Below, in pieces: positions 51,901 through 61,422 of a DNA stretch of 64,000 nucleotides (position 1 is its first letter; every line of letters begins with the position of its first letter). The position numbers were made by a program, and so were the translations under genes. The notes below the pieces were generated by a model. That model was not told where the DNA came from. It saw nothing but the letters and a program-made list of their open reading frames with translations, and made no database searches. The stretch covers positions 22,251,883 to 22,315,882 of the forward strand of contig NC_088789.1 in the NCBI RefSeq assembly GCF_949628265.1, given 5' to 3'. Origin of the DNA: Cloeon dipterum. Lineage: Eukaryota; Arthropoda; Insecta; Ephemeroptera; Baetidae.

Positions 51901-54900
51901 CTTTAAAAGTTTTCAAGAAAACCCACTTTGGATATTTTTTTAAAAATCTTCCTTTGAATCAGGCGATGATGAAATAATTTTTTATTCATTTATTGAGGCA
52001 CATCAACCCCGCTGGATTTTTTATTGTTTAAATTTCTCTTTCTATTTTTTGTTTAATTCTGGGCCAGAGTCCGCTTCCCACATTACAAATTGCGTTTTCA
52101 CCTGTGGCCCATTGTGAATATAATTTATCCTTCTCTCTCTTTCTCGCGATACGCTTGTGCGATACGGCGGCTGCAAAATTCTGCAGCATCTCGCCGTGTG
52201 TCACTTAAGCAGATGCGTCGTGAGAACCGCGGAACAACAGTGGGAGGGTCATGTGCAATTAGCAATTAGCATGCACCCAGACCCTTTCTCTCCAAACTGT
52301 ACACTAGGAGGAAAAAACAAGAGCGGAAAAGCTGGTTCCCAGATAAAGAGCAAATTAGCGGACGAGGCTCTTTCGTGTTTCGCCGGGGCTCCCGTGTGTT
52401 GTGTTTTACATTCGAGGAAAACGCCACGAGCATGGGAATTTTCGAAATGTGATCAAGAAGGATTCGAGTATACATGTTAAAACCGTTCTCATTGTTTTAA
52501 CACGGTGGCGAACAAACATATTTCTTTTAAATATACGCGGTTATGGACTCGCAGGATATGCAGTAATACAATCCTCCGTGCTGGAAGCCTTCTGCGTGCT
52601 TTTCTGGCAAGCACCATCGCTCTAGTTCCCATCCTGGTTGTTTATCAATTTATTTTAAAATGATAGATAAACTGTAGCGATTAAAATTTGCAGGTTTTCA
52701 TAGAAAAATCGTGACCAAGAATGAAAAGAAAACGGTCGGGAGAAAAGATAAAACTTATTAGCGACCGTAATTTCTTTAAATACTCAATTAAGAGAAATTT
52801 GTTAACTAGAGCCCCAGTGGGAGATTTGTTGTGTGGAATCGAGAGAAAAGCTGATACCCAAAATCCTGCTATAACGTTTAGATTCACGCACGAGTGCGGC
52901 TTGGTTTATTGTTGCAACTCGAGTATGAATTTTCACCTCCCCTCGGCTGAGCTCAAACACCTTTTCCGGCTGGTGCGCTAATTAAAATTCCAAGGTGGGT
53001 GGTGTGTGTGTGTGTGTCTGTTGTTCGTCATAGAGGAGTAGCCATCCATGTCTGCAATTAAATTAAGCCGTCGCTCCGCAGCGCCTAGCCTTTTTTAGCC
53101 TTGATGCGCGCAAATTAATTCAGCACCGCGATCGTTGATCTTCATTTTATTTATTTTTCCTTTTCTCGTTTGTTCCAGGCGTAGACTTGGACGGCTATGG
53201 GCCCTACAAGCCGGTGCCGCCCCCGAAGCCACTGCCCCCGACCGGCTTCCAACCGCCGCCGTACCGCATGCCCCCGCAGCACCCCGAGCAGCACGAGTTG
53301 CCTGGAGCCATGATGCAGCCCGAGCAACCCCACCACGGCTCTGCCGCCCTCCAGACCCATTCCAACAAGTTTCCTGTGAGTTTAAATTCGATTTTTATTT
53401 TAAAATTTTACTGACGTTGACGGGCTCTGTATTCAAGATCTTGGAACGGCGAAGTCAAGAGCTATCAGAACTCAAGTTATTCTCAATTTCGTAAGCTCTG
53501 AGAAGCTGATTTTCCCATATTTCATCCTAATTTTTTGGGAAAACATCTCAATATTTTTCCGTCTAACTATGTCATTTCGACACCTTCACAAAAAAAATAA
53601 ATGGTGCTCGATTAAAAGTCGAAAACTTGCGGACGGAATTAAATCACTCGCAGAGATTAAAAAATAATAATTATCATCTGCTCCGGTAAATCGTTAACAA
53701 ATTATAATTAAGTGCTTTTAATAATTTTAAAAACTGACGAATTCCACGGATAAGTCTAAAAGAAATACGGTTGTCTTACTGCGACTGTTTCAATCCTGCA
53801 ATGTTTCCTGAATTTAATTTATTTAAATTTAATTTTTTTTTTTAGTGAAACGGTCTCATGGTAATATAATAAGCCTTGAAAAGTTTGCTCATTTAATTAT
53901 ACAAGCTCATAACATAATGTAACATGATTCCCTTTCACATGAATCATATATTTTATCACTTAATATTCAAGAAAATTACGTCGACTGCTTCTCGCCACAA
54001 ATACGCGGGGAGAAGCACGCGATTTCCAGGCAGGTAGACGTTAAGAATGTATGTTTAAATTAGTCCGTGATGTCGAGTGGCGAGCGAGAAATGTGCTCCG
54101 ACCACCACGCCTGTTTGCATGACACGAGTTGTTGCGAAATTGAGACAAAAACAAGGGCAATTACGAATGCGGCAGAAGAAACCGCGAGGGGAGACCTCTC
54201 GGAATAAAAACAAATTGAAATCAAACGGTGTTTTTTGTGCGTGCGACTGTACATTTCCTCCGCGGCCGATCGATCCCAGGAGATAACAATTGCAAATGCA
54301 AAACACGTCCTTTGGCGCGGAGGAGGACTGACTCTTTAGAACGGCTTGGGAATGCGCCCGCCGTCAGTCCGTCGCTCCATCTCGTCTGCTTCGCATCTCG
54401 CGGCGTCGAGCTCCGAAATTTCGGCCGTGCCAGCCGAGAAACGCGGGTCAGAAGGTAATTTATTCGCCGCGCCATATGGCCAGGCCGCGGTGAGCTCAAC
54501 GCAGGCAGGGGCATCCTCGCACTTTCTTGCATATCGCTCGCGCCGACTTCCGGCACCGGTGACGCTCGCGATTAATTGCAGTCTGGCTTCTTGGGGCACA
54601 CGTGCGAGCTTTAACGGCTTACAAACCTTTTTTTAAACAAAAATGCTCTCGATTTGTCTGCTTATATACAATAAAACAATTATTATTCAGAGGGAAAACG
54701 TTAATTCCTGCTCATTACCATAATGGCTGGAACCAATTAGTGAGGCGAACGTGGGATATTCGCCGCGAGCTCACTGTTTTAAACTCGGCTTGCAGATTGA
54801 ACGCGAGGTGATTGTGACCGGCGAGAAGAGTTCGAGCACCTTCAAGGCGCGCATCCTGCCAGAGTTCCGCGGCCAGTCGGGCGGCCCGACCACGTCGCGT

Positions 54901-55143
54901 CTGCAGCCTGTGCACTCGCCCCGCGGGCAGCACAGACCTCCGCCGGGGGCCATCGCGCCCGACGCGCCCACCAGGCAGCTCGCGTGGACTCAAGACTCTG
55001 TTGTAAAGGTGAGTTATTTAATTTTATTGTGCATCATAAACTTCGAAAGATTGATTTTTAAATGTTTTGGGTTTTTATAGAATAGCAAGGAAAATGATCA
55101 TAAAACCCTTGGAAAATTTGATGTCAATCAAAACAGGAAACTG

Positions 55144-55221
<78 letters not shown>

Positions 55222-58200
55222 GCTTTGTTCTGTTTCAGAGCTTCACTTGGCTAAAAGCTATTCTTAAAAATTAACAACCAATCTGACAGAGAGTTAGAAC
55301 CTCACTTAAAAAATAATGAATATATTCACAGTATTATAATGCAATTTTATGAATAATTTATTGCGTGCTACATTTAATGCCATATTAAGATTTTAAAAAT
55401 TATTGGATTTCATCTGCAAAAATTTTAATGTGTAATAAATTTCCCTTTGTCACTTTCAATGTTCTGTAATAATTCGAAATAATTGGCCGGAGTGCATTTT
55501 AAATTCCAAGTTTTCATGCTATTTAAGCAAACACTGTCTTGGTATTAAAAATCATGATTTATTTTGTCTAGGCTATAAAAAAATGGAGAAGCCGTTTAAT
55601 TTCTCGATAAATTTGGACAAATGTTTCTTAGCCCAGAGTTATAACTGGCTAAAAGATTTTTCTTTTTATATTTAAAATTTTCAATTAATTGCCGAAACGA
55701 ACAATTTTTGTAACAATTAAATCGGGAACAATTTCTTTAAAAACCTTTAAACAACCTTAGAAAGAGTATCATTGCAATTATTAACCTATTTGAATATTTT
55801 AGAGTGGCATTTGCTTTCATTTTTGAAAAATTCTTCTCTGAATTATTGAAAACTTTGCGATGCGTTCGCAACTATTTGAATCTCCTAACCCCTATAAATA
55901 TAACACACCTCCCGACCTTTCTTAGCCTCCACTAGTAATTTAAAGGCTTTTGGCGGTGTACACCTTCATCGATTTTGCTTTACATGAACCATAACTGTCC
56001 TTCGACCCATGATTATTTAATTTAATAGAACCGCATGCGTTCTAGTGTCTCCTTTAATCTTTTTCAACCCGAAATTGAATTTCCAGAGATCAAGCTGTGA
56101 CGCGGAACAGTTGCTCCTGTCTCGCGGCGCCACCGAGGACGAAATCAACCGTCAACGCCAACTGTTCAAGGCACACACGATGCACGACGTGTCCAGAGGC
56201 CCACCGCAAGACCCGTACAGCGTGTACGCGAGGAGTCCCTACCACCCCGGAGGCGGGGGCGGCGAGAACCCCTACATGTACCGGCAGCCCGAGATGGTGA
56301 TGCCAAGGGGCCACGAAGGGCGCACGCAGCCCGAGATGGTGCCTGGGGTGGTGTTCTCGACGCCGACGCCCCGTCCGCGGCCGCCGGCCGAGCAGGAGCC
56401 GCCGCAGCACCGGCCCCCGCCGCCCCCGACCTCCGCTGCGGCCCCCGAGACCCCGTCGAAAAAGTTCCCAGCTAAGACGTACCACACGATCAAGGACATG
56501 ATCTCGACGCGGTTCGGCGCCAAGGAGGCGCCGGGCGGCAAGGAGGACGACGGCGGCTTCGGCAGGCCGGCCGCCGAAGGCAAAAGCGACGAGCCCATCT
56601 ACAACCATCACCAGGGCGGCGTGTACACGGCGCACCGGCTCAAGGCCCGCGAGGCCGGCGACGGCGGCGGCAGGGCCTCGGCCGGCAGCTCCGACTACGA
56701 GAAGCCCAGCAGCGCCGGCGGCGACTCGGGACGCGGCCCCTCGGCCAAGGACACCAGCACAGAGTCCAGCTGCAGCCCGCAGAGCAGGCAGGACATCCAA
56801 AGTAAGTGCAAGAACATGGAAATTTTTCATAAAAAATCTCATAATTATGCAACGTTGAACGGTTAACAAACAATTACTCCTGAAAACAGCAATTAGTATG
56901 ATATTTTGGTCTTGACAGTTTTATTTATAGTTGGTATTTGGACACTACAGAAAATATTTTGTGCGTCCAGATGTAAAATGAGCACAAATTACAGTTTAAA
57001 AGACTGTTTATCTACTATTAAAATCGTATAAAGCCAACATTAGATCTCTAAGTCGTTTAAAATTGCGAAAAATTGTCTAAATCACCTTGCAAACAACTAA
57101 AACGCGAAATAATTGGTCCGAATTTTTTGTTGTAAATGTGATTTTCCTAGAAATATGATATTTACAGGTTTTTTCAACTAAAGGAATGATGCTTTTCAAA
57201 ACCTATTTGCTCTCAGGGTTTGCAAAATCCACAATTTAAAAAAAAACACTATTGCAAAATATAGCTTTTTAAGTTGGTTTTTCCGCATTTGGCCCAATTA
57301 TTAATTTGAAAAAATCGATTTTAGAGCCACTGGTTGCACATAAAAATGGATTTTTGTAATTTATTAGAATTTGTTTGGCTCACCTATTCGGAGGTCCAAT
57401 TCGGAAAATCCAAAAATAGGCTGATATCCTGGCCGATTTTCAGCTAAAAAATCAATATAGCATTATTTTTACGCTTTGCAAAATTGGCGAAAACAGAAAA
57501 ATCAGATTAAATGTTGAAATTTAACAATTCCATCGTTTTAATTTTCAATTCACGAAAACAGAACTGCTAAGCACGATATTCTTGATTAAACTGAACAAAT
57601 GGAGTCTTTTTTAATTTTGTTAGTTTTTTAATATATCAACCAGATGGTTAAGCCAAAAGTATACCAACAGAAAATCTAAATTCGATCGTATTGCAATTTT
57701 TATTTCCCCTTCATCCACTAAATATTCAAATATTTTTCTGTGCAGATGGAGAATCAGAGTGGGTCGACATGGAGAGCGAGCTGCGGCAGATCCTAGATCC
57801 GAGGACGATGCACTTGGCGCCTCCGACGGCAGCACCCAGGATGGGCGCCAACTCGAACCTGAGCGAGAGCGTCGGCTCCATGACTCCCCCTCTGCCTCCC
57901 CTCAGCCCTTCAGGATCACCATGCGTGACACCGAAAGCGTCAAGAAGCTACAAGAATCAACCAACCCAAAGGCAAGCAGGACGAAATAAATAAATCAATT
58001 TTAAATTAATATAATTTTTTTATTTCAACAGCAGTGTGAGCCAAAGTGCAACGAAAAGTGCGGCCAAAGCAAGCGGCAGTAAAAGTATTCAAACGCCCAG
58101 AAACGCGATCCAGACCCCGAACGGTCCGCAGAGGGGCTGGAACAGGCCGAAATCGATGCAGGCGACCCCTGTAGAAAAGAGCGGCAGGAGTGCCAAAAAG

Positions 58201-60134
58201 GAGCAGGCGTCCCCTATGAAGAGCAGCTCGAAAATAGTCATGAGTGAGTAGTTTTTTTTGTATTAGGAATAACTCTGAGGCTAGAATTCAAATTTTATAC
58301 GCAAGGGAGTTTGTGGGATTAAAATTTTAAGTTGTGAAATAAGAAAATAAATTGTTAGAAATTTTCACTCACTTGAAATAATTATAAAATTTGTACAAAG
58401 GAGGCCAATAATTGCAGTTATAGGAAAATGAATTTTGTTTTTAAAAAAACAATCCCGAAATTCTAGGTCCCCTGCACACGTTTGGACCACCGGACAGTGC
58501 TGCCGACATGACTTCAACCACGACTGGGCTCGATTTGGACTCTGTTCTCGACGGCCAGACTGAAAACACGAGCGATGATGACGATGACGAGGAAGAGGAC
58601 GACCTGAGCACCACCGTGGACACGACGGACGCGCAGGCCATCCGCAGACAACTCGAGGGCCTGGAGAATATGTACTCGGAAGTGCTGAAGATGCTTGGAG
58701 TCAAGAAATATACCGGTGGAGGAAGATACCCTGCAGACACGAGGCCCAACAGGCGCAGACTCTATGGATCCATGTCCTCCCTGCCGTCCTCGGTCAGTAG
58801 CAGACCCGTCAGGGAACGTAGGGGTAGACAGGATGAGCGAAAAAAGGTTAAGGATATTAAGGTGAGTTTGTTTCCTAATTATAAGAATTTTCGTTGTAAT
58901 TTAATTAATTTACTGACTGGGCTGACTAGTTTTGTTATAATAAATATGATTTTTTCTATTTTTTTATTCTTATTTAATAATGTGCGTATCAAATTTTCTT
59001 TACTTTTAATTGTCTAAAAATGTCTGAAAATGCGTTGATAATTCGGTTTAAGCAATTTCAATTAATATTGTGTCATTTTCAGGGAATAAACAAGAGGTTC
59101 CAAAGGCTAGAATCCCACGTTGTTACCTTGGCACGAAGTGTCGCACACCTATCATCAGAGATGAGGACGCAGCATCTCATGTTGCAGGTAAAGCAACGAA
59201 ATTTAAAAGTCAATCTAGCTTTATTAAAATACCTATTCCTTTTATTTTAGGAAATTGAAAACATCAGAGAAGAGGTGGCCAACTTACGGGCGACCCAGCC
59301 CGCGCTCAGAGGTCATTCGGCGCCGAGAATCACTTCCCTAAAAAATTATGAACCATCCAATCCACTCGGCACCAACGAAAGGATCAAAAAGCTAACGAAA
59401 TTCTTTGGCGACGAGCCACCGTTGCTCCGACTGTTCCTCAGAAAACTCGGATACGAGGTAAGGATATTGTTTTAAATTAGTTTGGATCCAATTTGTGATT
59501 TGATTGTTAAATTTGTTTTTAATTTTATATGGCTAAGTGAAAATTCTAAAAATTTATGAGATTATTTAAAAAATTACATTGCAACGTGAATGCATTCAAT
59601 AATGGGAGCCAAAGGTAGTCGCTGCAGCTTGGTTTTTATAATTAAAAATCTCTAGATGGAATCAAAATTTTTTGTTCCAATATTTCAAGGCCATTTATTA
59701 AAATAATTTTAAAAATAATTTGTTGAAAAAATAATAACTAATAATAATCAAAACCATTTGGAATTGATTGTAATAATTTTTAGATATATTTCATAGCTGG
59801 CTAAGCTAAAAAGGAAAACAGTTCTAGTTTCTCTTATGAAATTTTCTCCTATTTAAAATATTTTAAAAATTTATCCCTGGTCTAATTCTATAAATTGTAA
59901 TTTTAACTTAATTTCAACCAATTTTTTAATTTAATATTTTTTGTTTTTCAGAAATACGCAACGAATTTTGAGTCAGAAAAAGTGGGTCTGATGGAGTTGC
60001 CGTACGTGAGCGAAGAGCGTTTGCAGAAGATGGGCATCCCGCTGGGGCCGCGCCTCCGCATCCTGCAGGAGGCGCAGGTGGCCGCCAACGCGTGCGCCAA
60101 TCAGGACTCGACCTTCAGCGTGTACGTCGTGTAA
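39953..60134 (+). CDS. Proline-rich coiled-coil protein with C-terminal SAM domain
   Basis: Twelve exons join in phase: 39953-40009, 41871-42015, 42148-42306, 53179-53375, 54796-55008, 56087-56801, 57746-57971, 58032-58243, 58467-58861, 59083-59187, 59251-59457, 59952-60134. They give 937 residues. All introns are GT-AG except the seventh, a 60-base GC-AG intron. Features in order: 12 consecutive His (26-37); proline-rich stretches (about 80-186, 347-372); a basic motif KTYHTIKDMISTRFG (387-401); Ser/Gly-rich linker; acidic run (678-687); predicted coiled coil (about 774-825); and a SAM domain (about 864-930) containing LLRLFLRKLGYE and GIPLGPRLRILQEAQ. No signal peptide or membrane segment is seen, so it is probably a cytoplasmic scaffold. 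I cannot name it confidently; insect Serrano is one candidate to test, from weak memory only. The frame is open upstream of the chosen ATG to another ATG at 39695. Other first exons lie at 28967, 37755 and 51559. Confidence 0.82.
40010..41870. other. Intron 1 of the SAM-domain gene
   Basis: AT-rich, with a short TATC microsatellite at about 40787-40803. No other feature is seen. Confidence 0.6.
42307..51558. other. Long intron before the proximal promoter
   Basis: About 9.3 kb of mixed composition with no exon that I could fit to the phase-1 junction of the flanking exons. GC-richer patches at 42.9-43.3, 43.85-44.25, 45.4-46.05, 47.0-47.55 and 49.2-49.5 kb may be enhancers or unrecognised exons. 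A frame at 50549-50714 ends in a good donor but does not fit the phase. Confidence 0.45.
51347..51357 (+). promoter_or_regulatory. Candidate proximal initiator of the SAM-domain gene
   Basis: Two overlapping TCAGTT initiator motifs lie at 51347-51352 and 51352-51357, about 210 bases before the ATG of exon 1d, at the left edge of a strongly GC-rich island. No TATA box is present. The match to the arthropod initiator is exact but short. Confidence 0.4.
51559..51667 (+). CDS. SAM-domain gene, alternative first coding exon 1d
   Basis: ATG followed by 35 further codons, with a second in-frame ATG at 51601 in better context (ACC before it). Translation from the second ATG reads MTAPTLTTRQRDALLTAQKL. 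The exon ends CTGGCAG|GTACTC in phase 1, exactly the phase accepted by the common exon at 53179. Splicing would give LLAG followed by VDLDGYG. This makes a shorter isoform lacking the His run and the first proline-rich exon. GC content, a nearby initiator and phase agreement make it the best supported alternative start. Confidence 0.6.
51668..53178. other. Intron before common exon 4
   Basis: Mixed composition with a GT microsatellite at about 53002-53018. No exon is supported. Confidence 0.6.
53376..54795. other. Intron 4 of the SAM-domain gene
   Basis: AT-rich at the left. A GC-richer block at 54.06-54.6 kb has open frames on both strands but no supported exon. Confidence 0.55.
55009..56086. 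other. Intron 5 with long CT microsatellite
   Basis: Contains the CT tract at 55146-55219; otherwise AT-rich with nothing evident. Confidence 0.7.
55146..55219. repeat. (CT)n microsatellite, about 37 units
   Basis: A 74-base uninterrupted CT dinucleotide run, the longest simple repeat in the window, about 140 bases inside intron 5. It is likely polymorphic in length. Confidence 0.95.
56802..57745. other. Intron 6 of the SAM-domain gene
   Basis: AT-rich, no exon or repeat recognised. Confidence 0.7.
57972..58031 (+). other. GC-AG intron, 60 bases
   Basis: The donor is CAAAG|GCAAGC and the acceptor TTTCAACAG. No GT donor is available nearby that keeps frame. Splicing here joins AG to C (Ser) and restores the frame of the following exon. 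If retained, translation continues six codons past the junction to TAA. Confidence 0.75.
59458..59951. other. Intron 11, inside the SAM domain
   Basis: AT-rich. It splits the SAM domain after LRKLGYE, a phase-0 junction. No other feature. Confidence 0.75.
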
Positions 60135-61274
60135 AGTGCTCAAGGACCGAAATTAAAACGAATTAAGAGAGTGTGTGACTTTGCAAGATAGAGACACAGT
60201 GTTCGTGATCTCTCTCGAAGGTTTCTTCACAACGAAGCAACGCAAGCAGCAACCCCCCACGAAAGAGTCCTCCGCCCCCGTCTGCAGCTTGCAGACTGGA
60301 CTGGAGCAGGGACGGGCTCTTTGGCTACCAAAGCACCAACAAAATACCTTGTATCGTGTACAGAACAGACAAATTAGTGCTCACTGATGTTTAAATTCAA
60401 CTCTTTGTTAGATATCTTAATCAAATAAATTTATTTTGAGATATACACTTTATTAAAAAAAATATGCAGATTTTTATTCCAGTTAAAAATCAACAGGATT
60501 TCTGAGAAAAACAACTTTTTGTCGATTTTTTTTTAATCTGGTCGGCTGATGTGGGTCGTGCTGGGGTCAGCGGAGCGGCGAGTGCGCGAGCACTCTCAGT
60601 CTGAGGACATTTGCACTCCATCAGGACAAATTGCGCCGATGACGCGCATTTCCGCGACTTAATCTTCACTCACGGTTGATTTTAAGAGGCTAATTTCCCC
60701 GGGATATTATATCAATTACTTTGTTAATGCGACGGACTTTCTTCGATGAGGGCGGCAAGAATGAATCATTGTCAACTGAGCGTGACCATTGCGATCTGTC
60801 AACACAATTGAATTGAATTGAATTGCAGAGAGACAAAAGTGAATGTCATTCTGTCTCCAACTGTTAAAAGGAGTGTTTTGAATATTTCTGAGACCGCTAT
60901 TACGTAACGGGTTTTGCTACATTTAAATTTGTGAAAGATTTTACGGTTTACAGTTACCGCAGTAAAAAGGACTTTTTAACTTCAATTAAAAAAAACTATC
61001 TGCAGAGCATTTTATTTCAGAATTGTGTCGAAATAATACGATGAAAATTTCAAAAATCAATAATATGACGTAAAGGGGATGAAGGCCAAAGATGGTCGTC
61101 GTGAATTGATTAAAACATCAAATTTGAGCTGACTTTCCAATTTCGTTTACAACTCAATTCATCAATCTGTTTACGAGGCGGGGCGGCAGTTACCGCGCCT
61201 ATGTCATTGGATTTTGTGTTTGTCAATTGCTTGGCGTGATGCGAGGGGACTGCTGGGCTATGCCCTTTGCCCGA
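60135..61274. other. SAM-domain gene 3' UTR and intergenic DNA
   Basis: The first 300 bases are the 3' UTR, ending soon after the AATAAA at 60424. The rest is intergenic. A fourfold AATTG tandem lies at about 60809-60826. No gene is seen. Confidence 0.6.
60424..60429 (+). terminator. Polyadenylation signal of the SAM-domain gene
   Basis: AATAAA 290 bases after the stop codon, within a small palindrome AATAAATTTATT. Confidence 0.6.
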
Positions 61275-61312
61275 TAATAAAAGGCCGGCACTGGCTTGGC
61301 CGAGTATCAGTT
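61275..61312 (+). promoter_or_regulatory. Core promoter of the NPC2-like gene
   Basis: A TATA-like TAATAAAAGG (61275-61284) is followed by the initiator TCAGTT (61307-61312). Taking the A at 61309 as the start site puts the TATA element about 25-34 bases upstream, the normal spacing. The 5' UTR would be about 23 bases. Confidence 0.6.
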
Positions 61313-61331
61313 GATCGTCAGAAGCAGCAAC

Positions 61332-61422
61332 ATGCAACCCTCGTTCTCGAGCCTCCTGCTGGCCCTCCTGGCCGTCGCCACCTTCGCCAACGCTGAAAGG
61401 GTCGCTTTCGAGCCCTGCTCAA
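61332..61422 (+). CDS. NPC2-like (MD-2-related) secreted protein, first exon
   Basis: ATG plus 29 codons. The first 21 residues form a signal peptide, MQPSFSSLLLALLAVATFAN followed by A, with likely cleavage before ERVAFEPCS. An ER/QVxFxxC mature start is typical of insect NPC2-like proteins, which bind sterols and other lipids in extracellular or lysosomal compartments. The exon ends TCA A|GTATGT in phase 1, a usual place for the first intron in this family as far as I recall. The remaining exons, with the other family cysteines, are not recognised in 61423-64000, so the gene probably continues past the window. The call rests on a signal peptide and about nine mature residues, so another small secreted protein remains possible. 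Confidence 0.55.

Noticed and set aside
56090-56869. 259-codon minus-strand frame opposite exon 6 of the SAM-domain gene
   Set aside because: It is antisense to a well supported exon, starts in intron sequence, and has no family features.
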